Assembly (NCBI RefSeq): GCF_000314795.2
Contig: NZ_KB373315.1
Location: 1-64,000, forward strand
Length of the DNA: 64,000 nt
From: Streptococcus sp. F0442
GTDB lineage: Bacteria; Bacillota; Bacilli; Lactobacillales; Streptococcaceae
Direction: 5' to 3'
Shown here: positions 37,616 to 46,626 of the stretch, piece by piece
How the letters are laid out: every line of letters begins with the position of its first letter
How positions within the stretch are numbered: the stretch's first letter is position 1
The notes under the pieces: model-generated
Seen by the model: only the letters and a program-made list of their open reading frames with translations
Database searches by the model: none
What the model was told of the DNA's origin: nothing
Translations under genes and position numbers: made by a program

Positions 37616-38041
37616 ATGAAAAAAATTGTCTTTGTCTGCTTAGGAAATATTTGTCGGAGCCCCATGGCGGAGTTTGTCATGAAGGATTTGACCGATCAGT
37701 ATGAGATTGAAAGTCGGGCTACTTCTAGCTGGGAACATGGAAATCCTATCCATCGGGGAACCCAGAAAATCTTTCAACAACACCAGGTCCCGTATGATCC
37801 AGCTAAGACGTCCTTACAGATCAAGGAAGAGGATTTTTACAACTTTGATTTGATCCTAGGGATGGACGAAAACAATGTAGTGGATCTGAAGCGAATGGCT
37901 CCTGCAGGGACAGAGCACAAGATTCATCTTTTTGCTGCTGAAAGTGTGCCAGATCCGTGGTATACCGGTGATTTTGAGGAGACCTATTCCAGAGTCCTGA
38001 CTGGCTGTAAGGCCTGGTTAGATCAGTTAGCAACTTCTTAA
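37616..38041 (+). CDS. Low-molecular-weight protein tyrosine phosphatase
   Basis: 141 residues from ATG 37616 (AGGTGG upstream; the longer frame from 37583 is less likely). The P-loop CLGNICRS has nucleophile Cys8 and Arg14; the general acid Asp lies in DPWYTGDF. In pneumococcus the homologue Ptp dephosphorylates proteins and affects capsule and virulence. First gene of an operon with the MORN protein and the acyltransferase. Confidence 0.92.
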   Translation: MKKIVFVCLGNICRSPMAEFVMKDLTDQYEIESRATSSWEHGNPIHRGTQKIFQQHQVPYDPAKTSLQIKEEDFYNFDLILGMDENNVVDLKRMAPAGTEHKIHLFAAESVPDPWYTGDFEETYSRVLTGCKAWLDQLATS

Positions 38042-38069
38042 GAGTTTGATATGTGAGAGAATACAGAAT

Positions 38070-38474
38070 ATGAAAGAATTTTATGAGACCTATAAGGTCT
38101 ATCTGACGCGAAAAAATTTAGAAATAGCAGCATTAGTAGTGATTGTCTTATCTGCTTTGATGGTTTTCTTTTCGGCCATTCCAGGTAAGGGCGTCTTGAC
38201 CTTGGACAAGGGGGCGATCCGTTACGACGGAAGTCTAGTCCGTGGCAAGATGAATGGCAAGGGAACCGTCACCTTCAAAAATGGGGATACCTATACAGGT
38301 AACCTCGTCAACGGCTCTTTTAGTGGCTATGGCAAGTTCAAGTCTAAGGATGGATGGACCTATGAGGGACAGTTTGTCAATGGTCAGCCGGAGGGCAAAG
38401 GCACCTTAACCACAGAAGCCAACGTCGTATACAAAGGAACATTCAAGCAGGGGATTTATCAAAATGCGCATTAA
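38070..38474 (+). CDS. Membrane-anchored MORN-repeat protein
   Basis: 134 residues from ATG 38070. One membrane segment (17-37) is followed by about four MORN-like repeats (52-72, 75-95, 98-114, 121-132) of the form Y-x-G-x(2)-x-NG-x(2)-x-G-x-G. The repeats are predicted to lie outside the membrane. It overlaps the acyltransferase gene by 11 bases, which suggests a joint function in the envelope. Ribosome site GAGAGA is modest. Confidence 0.82.
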   Translation: MKEFYETYKVYLTRKNLEIAALVVIVLSALMVFFSAIPGKGVLTLDKGAIRYDGSLVRGKMNGKGTVTFKNGDTYTGNLVNGSFSGYGKFKSKDGWTYEGQFVNGQPEGKGTLTTEANVVYKGTFKQGIYQNAH

Positions 38475-40266
38475 ATGGTTTTCACTGGTCCGTGTTACAG
38501 GACTCTTATTGGTATTGCTTTACCATTACTTCCAAAAAGCCTTTCCTGGAGGCTTCATTGGGGTAGATATTTTCTTCACCTTCTCAGGATTTTTGATTAC
38601 AGCGCTCTTGATTGATGAATTTGCGCGTAATCAAGGTATCGACTACCTGGCTTTCTTGAAGCGACGCTTTTACCGGATTGTACCGCCTCTTGTCTTTATG
38701 GTCTTGATCGTGATGCCTTTTACCTTTATGGTCCAACGGGACTACGTGGCTGGTATTGGGACTCAGATTGCGGCGGTCTTCGGTTTTGTGACCAATTTCT
38801 TTGAGATGGCAACGGGTGGTAGTTACGAAAGTAACTTCATTCCGCATCTCTTCCTTCATACCTGGAGTTTGGCACTAGAAGTGCATTACTATGTGCTGTG
38901 GGCACTTTTGGCATGGTTCTTGGCCAAGCGGGCTAAGACGGTTGGAAAATACCGAGGCATGCTCTTCTTAGCATCCAGCGGGCTCTTTCTCTTTACCTTC
39001 TTATCCATGTTCATCCGCGCCTTTCTGACAGCTAATTTCTCTACCATCTATTTTTCTAGCTTCACTCACATCTTCCCCTTCTTTGCGGGATCATGCCTAG
39101 CAACGGTGACAGGGATTGCTAATGTCAGCCCGAACTTTACAAAGCTGGTGCAGTCTTGGAGTATGAAAAAGACTTTATCGGTCTTGGGTGGAAGCTTTGC
39201 CTTCTTGTTTGTGCTCAGTCTTTTCTTGCCATTTGATAGCTTGTGGACCTATCTATTTGGCTTTTTAGCAGCGACAATCGCAGCTTGTGCTATGATTCTG
39301 TCGGCCCGCATTCTTCATGAGAAGACGCCAAATAAAAAAGAGCCGGCTATCCTTAATTTTCTTGCGGATACCAGTTATGGCGTTTATCTTTTCCACTGGC
39401 CTTTCTTTATTATCTTTTCTCAACACTTGGGAAATATGATGGGAGCCCTTGTGACGACGATCGTTTCCTTGATTCTAACAGCTCTTTCCTTCTATATTTT
39501 GGAGCCAACCATTGCAGGCAAGGAACCTCGTGTCTTTGGCATGAAGATGGATCTCAGTTTTTTGACCAAGCCGATCTTTTACCTCATGATTCCACTGGCT
39601 TTCTTGATGCTTGGAATCTCCGCCTTTGCACCAACCGTCGGAGCTTTTGATGAGAGTTTGGTAGTGAGTGGGCTCAATCAAGCAGACAGCAAAATGCAGG
39701 TCACACGGACGCAGGTGGATAATGCGACTGCAACAGACTATAACGTCTCAAATGGTGTGACCATGATCGGTGACTCCGTTAACTTGCGGGCGCAGGACTA
39801 TCTAACCAAAGCGATTCCGGGTATCCAGATCGATGCAGTGGTAAGCCGTCAGTTGGAAAATGGAATGAAGGTCTTTGAGACCGATATCTCCAATAAAGTT
39901 CTCCTAAAAAATGTGGTCATTGCCCTAGGAACCAATACTGTAAGCAACTACAAAGAATTACTGGATCAGTATGTTGAAAAACTTCCAAAAGGCCGTCGTT
40001 TGATCCTTGTGACACCATATGATGGTCGATATGCCAACGATCAGTCCAGTGAATCGGTTCAAACGCGTCTTTATGAATTGGAACTAGCCAAGAAACACGA
40101 CTTTATCACTATTGCGGACTGGTACCAAGTAGCAATTGAAAATCCAAACATTTGGGTGGGAACAGACTCTGTTCACTTCAATATGGAAACCAATGGCGGG
40201 GAACTCTATGCTCAAACAGTTAAAGAAGCCCTAGATAAGGCTGAAAAAGGACCAGTCAAGAAGTAA
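38464..40266 (+). CDS. OatA-like peptidoglycan O-acetyltransferase
   Basis: 600 residues: about ten membrane helices of the acyltransferase-3 domain (about 1-375, with FFTFSGFLIT and HTWSLALEVHYY) and an extracellular SGNH-type domain (about 430-590) with the nucleophile Ser in MIGDSVN and the Asp/His pair near DSVHF. This architecture matches OatA/Adr, which O-acetylates MurNAc and gives lysozyme resistance. It overlaps the MORN gene. Confidence 0.9.
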   Translation: MRIKWFSLVRVTGLLLVLLYHYFQKAFPGGFIGVDIFFTFSGFLITALLIDEFARNQGIDYLAFLKRRFYRIVPPLVFMVLIVMPFTFMVQRDYVAGIGTQIAAVFGFVTNFFEMATGGSYESNFIPHLFLHTWSLALEVHYYVLWALLAWFLAKRAKTVGKYRGMLFLASSGLFLFTFLSMFIRAFLTANFSTIYFSSFTHIFPFFAGSCLATVTGIANVSPNFTKLVQSWSMKKTLSVLGGSFAFLFVLSLFLPFDSLWTYLFGFLAATIAACAMILSARILHEKTPNKKEPAILNFLADTSYGVYLFHWPFFIIFSQHLGNMMGALVTTIVSLILTALSFYILEPTIAGKEPRVFGMKMDLSFLTKPIFYLMIPLAFLMLGISAFAPTVGAFDESLVVSGLNQADSKMQVTRTQVDNATATDYNVSNGVTMIGDSVNLRAQDYLTKAIPGIQIDAVVSRQLENGMKVFETDISNKVLLKNVVIALGTNTVSNYKELLDQYVEKLPKGRRLILVTPYDGRYANDQSSESVQTRLYELELAKKHDFITIADWYQVAIENPNIWVGTDSVHFNMETNGGELYAQTVKEALDKAEKGPVKK

Positions 40267-40314
40267 AAATACTTCTCTGAAACTGAAACAAAACATATCC
40301 TAACAAAATAAAAC

Positions 40315-40352
40315 AAAAAGCAACTTTATACTTGTAAAAAGTTGCTTTTTTT
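40315..40352 (+). terminator. Terminator of the phosphatase-MORN-acyltransferase operon
   Basis: AAAAAGCAACTTT/AAAGTTGCTTTTT stem with T-run. Confidence 0.9.
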
Positions 40353-40362
40353 AGTAAGATTA

Positions 40363-40574
40363 AGAAAACGCTTACAAAAATCAATTGAAAACATCACTTT
40401 GTGAAGAAAAAGTTTTTTAAATTATTTTTTCACAATTTTGCTAAAGAATTGCTTTTACAGCAATCAAATTGATAAAACTTTCACAAGCTTCAAAAAAATC
40501 TTTGTGAAAGTTGCTTGGAAGTGTTTACAAAAATCTCAAAATAGAGTACAATTATATTGTGAAATAATTAACAA
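40363..40574 (+). promoter_or_regulatory. adhE control region: two cre-like sites, promoter, Rex operator and inverted repeats
   Basis: AAGAAAACGCTTACA (from about 40363) is a cre-like site and TTGGAAGTGTTTACAA (40514-40530) a weaker one overlapping the -35. Promoter: TTTACA (40524-40529)-N17-TACAAT (40547-40552). TTGTGAAATAATTAACAA (40557-40574) differs from the Rex palindrome at one base and covers the start point. Two further TTGTGAA-type inverted repeats lie upstream: about 40399-40437 with a wide spacer, and AACTTTCACAA (40476-40486) with TTGTGAAAGTT (40502-40512). This is the whole of the 400-base gap before adhE apart from the preceding terminator. Confidence 0.75.
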
Positions 40575-40668
40575 ATCGAAATTTCTTACACTATTCTTGA
40601 AAATTTCCGAAAACATGAAAAAGTTCTAGAAAAGGATAAGGGTTTCAAACATTGGAGGAAAGCATCAA

Positions 40669-43320
40669 ATGGCTGATAAAAAAACTCTCTCACCTGAAGA
40701 AAAGAAACTCGCTGCTGAAAAACACGTAGACGAGTTGGTGCAAAAAGCGCTAGTGGCGCTTGAAGAAATGCGCAAATTGAACCAGGAGCAAGTAGACTAC
40801 ATCGTTGCAAAAGCATCTGTAGCTGCTCTTGACGCACACGGTGAGCTCGCTCTTCATGCTTATGAAGAAACTGGTCGTGGAGTCTTTGAAGACAAAGCAA
40901 CCAAGAACTTGTTCGCTTGTGAACACGTTGTAAACAACATGCGTCACACCAAGACGGTTGGTGTCATTTCAGAAGATGACGTCACTGGTTTGACCCTGAT
41001 TGCTGAGCCAGTCGGAGTTGTCTGCGGGATCACTCCTACAACCAACCCTACTTCAACAGCAATCTTTAAAGCCTTGATTTCCTTGAAGACACGGAACCCT
41101 ATCGTCTTTGCCTTCCACCCATCTGCTCAAGAATCATCTGCTCATGCGGCACGAATCGTACGCGATGCAGCAATTGCAGCTGGAGCACCTGAGAACTGTG
41201 TGCAATGGATTACCCAACCTTCTATGGAAGCAACCAGTGCCCTTATGAACCATGAAGGAGTTGCGACGATCCTTGCGACCGGTGGTAACGCCATGGTGAA
41301 AGCTGCTTATTCTTGTGGAAAACCAGCTCTTGGGGTTGGTGCCGGAAACGTTCCTGCCTATGTTGAAAAATCAGCCAACATCCGCCAAGCAGCACACGAT
41401 ATCGTCATGTCTAAATCATTTGACAACGGTATGGTCTGTGCGTCTGAACAAGCGGTCATCATCGATAAAGAAATCTACGATGAGTTTGTTGAAGAATTCA
41501 AATCTTACCACACTTACTTTGTCAACAAAAAAGAAAAAGCCCTTCTTGAAGAGTTCTGCTTCGGTGTGAAAGCCAACAGCAAGAACTGTGCGGGTGCGAA
41601 ATTGAATGCGGACATCGTTGGGAAACCAGCAGCATGGATCGCAGAACAAGCTGGCTTCTCAGTTCCAGAAGGAACCAATATCCTTGCGGCAGAATGTAAA
41701 GAAGTTGGTGAAAAAGAGCCTTTGACTCGTGAAAAATTGTCACCAGTCATCGCTGTCTTGAAATCTGAAAGCCGTGAAGACGGAATTAACAAAGCTCGCC
41801 AAATGGTTGAATTCAACGGTCTTGGTCACTCAGCTGCTATCCATACAGCAGACGAAGAATTGACCAAAGAATTTGGTAAAGCAGTTAAAGCCATTCGTGT
41901 GATCTGCAACTCTCCTTCGACTTTCGGTGGTATCGGGGATGTTTACAATGCCTTCTTGCCATCATTGACACTTGGATGTGGTTCTTACGGACGCAACTCT
42001 GTTGGGGACAACGTTAGTGCCATCAACCTCTTGAATATCAAAAAAGTCGGACGCCGGAGAAATAACATGCAATGGATGAAACTTCCTTCAAAAACATACT
42101 TTGAACGTGATTCAATTGAATACCTACAAAAATGTCGTGACGTTGAACGTGTCATGATCGTTACAGACCACGCTATGGTAGAGCTTGGTTTCCTTGATCG
42201 TATCATCGAACAGCTTGACCTTCGTCGCAACAAGGTAGTTTACCAAATCTTTGCAGACGTTGAACCAGATCCAGATATCACAACTGTTGAACGTGGTACA
42301 GAGATCATGCGTGCCTTCAAACCAGATACTATCGTCGCTCTCGGCGGTGGATCTCCAATGGATGCGGCTAAAGTAATGTGGCTCTTCTATGAACAACCAG
42401 AAGTGGACTTCCGTGACCTTGTACAAAAATTCATGGATATCCGTAAACGTGCCTTCAAATTCCCATTGCTTGGTAAGAAAACTAAATTCATCGCGATCCC
42501 AACTACATCTGGTACAGGATCTGAAGTAACTCCATTTGCCGTTATCTCTGATAAAGCAAACAACCGTAAATACCCAATCGCTGACTACTCATTGACACCA
42601 ACTGTGGCAATCGTAGACCCTGCCTTGGTATTGACAGTTCCTGGATTTGTTGCGGCTGATACTGGTATGGACGTCTTGACGCACGCGACTGAAGCTTACG
42701 TATCACAAATGGCTAGCGACTACACTGATGGTCTTGCTCTTCAAGCCATCAAACTTGTCTTTGAAAACTTGGAAAGCTCAGTGAAGAATGCAGACTTCCA
42801 CTCACGTGAGAAAATGCATAACGCTTCAACTATTGCTGGTATGGCCTTCGCCAATGCCTTCCTAGGTATTTCTCACTCAATGGCTCACAAGATTGGTGCG
42901 CAATTCCACACCATTCACGGACGGACCAATGCCATCTTGCTTCCATACGTTATCCGCTACAACGGTACACGCCCAGCTAAGACAGCAACATGGCCTAAGT
43001 ACAACTACTACCGTGCAGATGAAAAATACCAAGATATCGCTCGTATGCTAGGACTTCCATGCTCTACTCCAGAAGAAGCCGTTGAAGCTTACGCAAAAGC
43101 TGTATACGAACTCGGTGAACGCTGTGGTATCGAAATGAACTTCAAAGCACAAGGAATCGATGAAAAAGAATGGAAGAAACATTCTCGTGAATTGGCCTTC
43201 CTTGCTTATGAAGATCAATGTTCACCAGCTAACCCACGTCTTCCAATGGTAGACCATATGCAAGAAATCATCGAAGATGCTTACTATGGTTACAAGGAAC
43301 GTCCAGGACGTCGTAAATAA
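40669..43320 (+). CDS. adhE: Bifunctional acetaldehyde-CoA/alcohol dehydrogenase
   Basis: 883 residues. The N-terminal CoA-acylating aldehyde dehydrogenase (about 1-440) has the catalytic Cys in MVCASEQA; the C-terminal iron-dependent alcohol dehydrogenase (about 460-880) has GGGSPMDAAK and the metal-binding His residues in GISHSMAHKIGAQFHTIHG. Reduces acetyl-CoA to ethanol, reoxidising two NADH; forms spirosomes. GGAGG before ATG 40669. Regulation by redox (Rex) and carbon source (CcpA) is supported by the upstream sites. Confidence 0.97.
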   Translation: MADKKTLSPEEKKLAAEKHVDELVQKALVALEEMRKLNQEQVDYIVAKASVAALDAHGELALHAYEETGRGVFEDKATKNLFACEHVVNNMRHTKTVGVISEDDVTGLTLIAEPVGVVCGITPTTNPTSTAIFKALISLKTRNPIVFAFHPSAQESSAHAARIVRDAAIAAGAPENCVQWITQPSMEATSALMNHEGVATILATGGNAMVKAAYSCGKPALGVGAGNVPAYVEKSANIRQAAHDIVMSKSFDNGMVCASEQAVIIDKEIYDEFVEEFKSYHTYFVNKKEKALLEEFCFGVKANSKNCAGAKLNADIVGKPAAWIAEQAGFSVPEGTNILAAECKEVGEKEPLTREKLSPVIAVLKSESREDGINKARQMVEFNGLGHSAAIHTADEELTKEFGKAVKAIRVICNSPSTFGGIGDVYNAFLPSLTLGCGSYGRNSVGDNVSAINLLNIKKVGRRRNNMQWMKLPSKTYFERDSIEYLQKCRDVERVMIVTDHAMVELGFLDRIIEQLDLRRNKVVYQIFADVEPDPDITTVERGTEIMRAFKPDTIVALGGGSPMDAAKVMWLFYEQPEVDFRDLVQKFMDIRKRAFKFPLLGKKTKFIAIPTTSGTGSEVTPFAVISDKANNRKYPIADYSLTPTVAIVDPALVLTVPGFVAADTGMDVLTHATEAYVSQMASDYTDGLALQAIKLVFENLESSVKNADFHSREKMHNASTIAGMAFANAFLGISHSMAHKIGAQFHTIHGRTNAILLPYVIRYNGTRPAKTATWPKYNYYRADEKYQDIARMLGLPCSTPEEAVEAYAKAVYELGERCGIEMNFKAQGIDEKEWKKHSRELAFLAYEDQCSPANPRLPMVDHMQEIIEDAYYGYKERPGRRK

Positions 43321-43352
43321 GACGTCAAGGAACAACTGATGTTTATCAGCTA

Positions 43353-43381
43353 CCCCCACTCGAAAGAGCGGGGGATTTTTG
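43353..43381 (+). terminator. Terminator of adhE
   Basis: CCCCC-a-CTC / GAG-c-GGGGG stem with a GAAA tetraloop followed by TTTTT. A CTGAT/ATCAG hairpin stands just before it. Confidence 0.88.
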
Positions 43382-43571
43382 CTATTTGGGTCCAAAACTC
43401 GTTTTTTCATAAAAAATTAGACTTTTTTTCAGAAATTGTGTTATTTTTATAGCATTCCGAGCTATTTTATGTTACCCTATAGTGTGTGAATCTGCCTGTA
43501 GCTGAAGGGTTATGATCCTTTTTCAATTATAGGAAACGAAAAAACAAATCCAAGAAAGGAGGCCGTCTCAA

Positions 43572-44129
43572 ATGGAGTTAGAAGGTGACGTGCAAGGAAG
43601 ACAAGATCAGGCACAGAAAATTATTGAAATGCCTCAACGAGATCGGGAAACTTCCACTTCAGAAAATCAGCCATCATCTGCTTCGGTGGTCTCCATGTAT
43701 GGGCAGGAAAGGCCAAGCGTTTCTAGCCTCCATCGGCAACTAGCGAGCGCGTCTGGGACCCAGACCATTCAATTGCGGGAGGAATTGGTGCTGGCAGTAG
43801 CGCAGAATGCTTCAGCGCAAGCAACTGTCTTTGAGGCAGAAGTCAAGGATAAGCTTGAAGAGGCTAAGGAGACAGTTTCTCATAAGGTCGCTGAGGTGTC
43901 TCAAATGGCCCACAGCATGGCCCAATTTTTAACAGACGCAGAAGTGGAGCAACTATTAGGAGAGTTCTCCATGGATACTTGTTGGGACCAAGCAGTAGAG
44001 GCGGAAAACCTCGCCCAAGCAAAGGCCTACTCCACTCGCTTGTCAGATTTGGCAGGTCAGCTGGAGGCTGCATCAGCTCAATTGGTGGACTTGGACAAGG
44101 GACAAGCGACGGCCTTTGATTTTTCATAA
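43572..44129 (+). CDS. Unrecognised helical protein, first of a three-gene cassette
   Basis: 185 residues, acidic, without signal peptide or membrane segment. Residues 1-65 are polar and probably disordered (Gln, Glu, Ser, Pro); about 70-180 are predicted helical with heptad-like patterns (EVKDKLEEAKETVSHKVAEV is typical), ending AFDFS. A strong site AAAGGAGG precedes ATG 43572. Thirteen bases separate it from the next gene. Shape and setting recall the small helical partner proteins encoded in type VIIb secretion (LXG toxin) loci, but no LXG toxin, WXG100 signature or Ess component is in the window. Function unknown. Confidence 0.7.
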   Translation: MELEGDVQGRQDQAQKIIEMPQRDRETSTSENQPSSASVVSMYGQERPSVSSLHRQLASASGTQTIQLREELVLAVAQNASAQATVFEAEVKDKLEEAKETVSHKVAEVSQMAHSMAQFLTDAEVEQLLGEFSMDTCWDQAVEAENLAQAKAYSTRLSDLAGQLEAASAQLVDLDKGQATAFDFS

Positions 44130-44142
44130 GTAGGAGAAAAAG

Positions 44143-44448
44143 ATGTTAGAGATCCTGGGAGAGGACAGAGAACGAATTGAGGAGCTCCATCGAGAGATTA
44201 AAAAGGAGCAAGAGCGGATTGCGATCAGAAGTTTGATTGCAACGCAGAAAGCCTTGATGATGTTGGAAGGGATGAGTTTGCAGGTGACTTTGAGCGGTCA
44301 ATCCGAAAAGATGCGCTCTTTTGCCACAACAACTCTAGTTAGTGATTTGAAAGATGGATTTACAGGAGGAGCAGCGGACGCGGCAGAAGCAGCACTGAAA
44401 TCAGTGAAAAAGCCGATTTTATTGAGTCCGATTAAAGGAGGTATGTGA
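44143..44448 (+). CDS. Unrecognised small helical protein, second of the cassette
   Basis: 101 residues. The N-terminal half is a charged helix (EDRERIEELHREIKKEQE), the middle is more hydrophobic, and the C-terminal part is small-residue rich (GFTGGAADAAEAALKSV) and ends KPILLSPIKGGM. No signal peptide. AGGAG precedes ATG 44143. Its TGA overlaps the ATG of the third gene by one base, indicating coupled translation and likely physical partnership. Confidence 0.68.
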   Translation: MLEILGEDRERIEELHREIKKEQERIAIRSLIATQKALMMLEGMSLQVTLSGQSEKMRSFATTTLVSDLKDGFTGGAADAAEAALKSVKKPILLSPIKGGM

Positions 44449-44771
44449 TGTACCATTCAGGAAATAGTGAATTAGAACAACTAGAAGATCGACATTACCG
44501 CTTCAACCAGAAACTTAGCGAGTTGGAGTGGGATTATGCGGATATGCGTATGGATGTCCGCCAACATACAGAAAATTTAGTAGACTGGCTGAGTGCTCTG
44601 CATTTTCAAGCCCCAAGTGCGGAGGCTCAAAGTGGCTTGGAGCGTTTATTTGCCTTGCAAGAAGAGTTTGAGGCAGAACTCAAGCGCTATGAAGAGCGTT
44701 TAGAAGAAGAACGTGAACGAGAGCAGCAAGAGTACTATAAGCAGCGCCAACAATTAGAACAAGGTGATTGA
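44448..44771 (+). CDS. Unrecognised coiled-coil protein, third of the cassette
   Basis: 107 residues from ATG 44448, with AAAGGAGG (44434-44441) six bases before it; the GTG one codon earlier is less likely. Mostly charged coiled coil (about 8-105) with Trp residues at about 22 and 42 and a Glu/Gln/Arg-rich end (RLEEEREREQQEYYKQR). Size and composition recall DUF3958-type helper proteins of LXG loci, by impression only. Ends in a strong terminator, so the three genes form a closed unit. Confidence 0.68.
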   Translation: MYHSGNSELEQLEDRHYRFNQKLSELEWDYADMRMDVRQHTENLVDWLSALHFQAPSAEAQSGLERLFALQEEFEAELKRYEERLEEEREREQQEYYKQRQQLEQGD

Positions 44772-44807
44772 AACATTCCTCTGGTAGAGATAAGAGGAAT
44801 GTTTTTG
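44772..44807 (+). terminator. Terminator of the three-gene helical cassette
   Basis: AACATTCCTCT/AGAGGAATGTT perfect 11-bp stem followed by TTTTGTTT. Confidence 0.92.
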
Positions 44808-44845
44808 TTTGCTCAAAAAACTTTTAAAAATGTGCTCATAAAATC

Positions 44846-44874
44846 TTGTAAGCGTTTACTTAATATGTTATAAT
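44846..44874 (+). promoter_or_regulatory. Promoter and cre site of the alcohol dehydrogenase gene
   Basis: TTGTAA (44846-44851)-N17-TATAAT (44869-44874). The cre TTGTAAGCGTTTACTT (44846-44861) sits exactly on the -35, so CcpA should repress in rich sugar. The nanE promoter has the same design. Confidence 0.85.
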
Positions 44875-44934
44875 ATTCACAAAGAAACGAAAATAAAATG
44901 GTTTTGTCAAACCAACAAAGAAAAGGAGTCGCTT

Positions 44935-45987
44935 ATGAAAGCTGCAACTTATGTATCTGCAGGCAATCTGCAACTGCTTGATCAACCAAAACCAGTGATC
45001 AAAAATCCAACGGATGCCATTGTGCGTGTCTTGAAGACAACCATCTGTGGGACAGACCTTCACATCCTAGGAGGAGATGTTCCGGCTTGTAAAGAAGGCA
45101 CGATTTTAGGTCACGAAGGAATCGGGATCGTCGAAGAAGTCGGTGATGCGGTGAATAACTTCAAGGTGGGCGACAAGGTCATTATCTCTTGTGTCACAGC
45201 TTGTAACACCTGCTATTACTGTAAACGTAGCCTGCCTTCTCACTGTGAAGATGGTGGTTGGATTTTGGGTCACTTGATCAACGGAACCCAAGCAGAGTAT
45301 GTGCATATTCCACATGCGGATGGCAGTCTTTATCATGCGCCTGAAACTGTGGATGACGAAGCCTTGGTCATGCTCTCAGACATTCTCCCAACATCTTATG
45401 AAATCGGGGTGCTTCCATCTCATGTAAAACCTGGGGACAATGTCTGTATCGTTGGAGCTGGTCCGATTGGCCTTGCGGCTCTTTTGACCGTTCAATTCTT
45501 CTCGCCAGCTACGATTATCATGGTAGACTTGTCTGAATCTCGTCTTGAAGCGGCTAAGAAATTTGGAGCTACTCATACCATCTGCTCCAGAGATATCGCT
45601 GAAATCAAGGCCTTTATCAATGAAGTGACTGAAGGCCGCGGTGTCGATATCTCCATGGAATGTGTGGGCTATCCTGCTACTTTTGATGTCTGCCAAAACG
45701 TCATCTCTGTCGGTGGTCATATTGCCAATGTCGGTGTTCACGGAAAACCAGTTAGCTTTAATTTGGATGAATTGTGGATCAAGAACATTACCCTCAACAC
45801 CGGTCTTGTCAATGCTAATACCACTGAAATGTTGCTCAATGTCTTGAAATCAGGCAAGATCGATGCAACCAAGCTCATTACTCACCACTTCAAACTCTCA
45901 GAAGTTGAAAAAGCCTATGATGTCTTTAAACACGCGGGTGAAAACCATGCACTCAAGGTCATTATCGAAAATGATATCAGTGAATGA
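44935..45987 (+). CDS. Zinc-dependent alcohol dehydrogenase
   Basis: Medium-chain dehydrogenase of 350 residues. Catalytic zinc ligands are in ICGTDLHIL (Cys38) and GHEGIG (His); structural zinc cysteines are in ACNTCYYCKRSLPSHC; the Rossmann motif is GAGPIGLAA. Likely acts on a secondary alcohol or diol (butanediol- or isopropanol-type), but the substrate cannot be fixed. AAAGGAG precedes ATG 44935. Monocistronic. Confidence 0.9.
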   Translation: MKAATYVSAGNLQLLDQPKPVIKNPTDAIVRVLKTTICGTDLHILGGDVPACKEGTILGHEGIGIVEEVGDAVNNFKVGDKVIISCVTACNTCYYCKRSLPSHCEDGGWILGHLINGTQAEYVHIPHADGSLYHAPETVDDEALVMLSDILPTSYEIGVLPSHVKPGDNVCIVGAGPIGLAALLTVQFFSPATIIMVDLSESRLEAAKKFGATHTICSRDIAEIKAFINEVTEGRGVDISMECVGYPATFDVCQNVISVGGHIANVGVHGKPVSFNLDELWIKNITLNTGLVNANTTEMLLNVLKSGKIDATKLITHHFKLSEVEKAYDVFKHAGENHALKVIIENDISE

Positions 45988-46023
45988 AGTGGCAACTAAT
46001 ATTTGTTCATAGTTTTTTTAGAC

Positions 46024-46050
46024 GGACCAGAGATATTCTGGTCCTATTTT
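46024..46050 (+). terminator. Terminator of the alcohol dehydrogenase gene
   Basis: GGACCAGA/TCTGGTCC stem with loop GATAT and a TATTTT tail. Confidence 0.75.
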
Positions 46051-46074
46051 CAGTCCCAAATAGCCGATAATTCC

Positions 46075-46102
46075 TTGCAAAAAAAATTCCTTGTCTTATA
46101 AT
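46075..46102 (+). promoter_or_regulatory. Promoter of the small membrane protein gene
   Basis: TTGCAA (46075-46080)-N16-TATAAT (46097-46102). Confidence 0.65.
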
Positions 46103-46145
46103 ATAAGTGTAGAAAACGAATACATTAAGAGAAAGGTGTAATCTT

Positions 46146-46532
46146 ATGAAACGGTTTTGTTATCATCGTGAATTCTGGATGGACTTCCATTTCTGGATCT
46201 TGGTCTTGCTTATAGTAGCTGTGGTTATGACGATGCAGGCTCCGCTTTCGGTAGTTAGCCTAGCTTATCTTGCTTTTGTTGGGATTCTGATTCTTCTGCA
46301 GGTCTTTCAACCGTCTGTATTGACACGGCAGTACCCAGAAGGTAGCTACCATTTCAATTGGACCTTCTATCGCGATACTAGACTGTATATCGATCTCTTT
46401 TTATTAGCAGGTCTCTTGGCAGGCCCAATTACTTCATCGGATATGGTCTATTGGATCTTGCTTGGAGCCGTCGTAGGCTCTATCGGTTTTGTATTTGTCG
46501 TAAAGGAAAAAGCAACTCAAAAGATGGCCTAG
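46146..46532 (+). CDS. Four-helix membrane protein, unknown function
   Basis: 128 residues with four predicted membrane segments (about 14-30, 33-52, 79-94, 100-119). The positions between helices two and three are polar with aromatic residues (YHFNWTFYRDTR). AAAGGTG precedes ATG 46146. It has its own promoter and a perfect palindromic terminator. No family recognised. Confidence 0.8.
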   Translation: MKRFCYHREFWMDFHFWILVLLIVAVVMTMQAPLSVVSLAYLAFVGILILLQVFQPSVLTRQYPEGSYHFNWTFYRDTRLYIDLFLLAGLLAGPITSSDMVYWILLGAVVGSIGFVFVVKEKATQKMA

Positions 46533-46548
46533 GGAATCATCATGTCCT

Positions 46549-46582
46549 AGATCTCTGAAACTAGTTTCAGAGATCTTTTTAT
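46549..46582 (+). terminator. Terminator of the membrane protein gene
   Basis: AGATCTCTGAAA/TTTCAGAGATCT perfect 12-bp stem around CTAG, then TTTT. Confidence 0.92.
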
Positions 46583-46626
46583 TTTCCCCTAAAATGTGAA
46601 ACTATAATCCAATTGCACGATTAACG

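Noticed and set aside
43864..44127. Minus-strand ORF opposite the first helical cassette gene
   Set aside because: No ribosome site; the plus-strand gene has a strong one and fits its operon.
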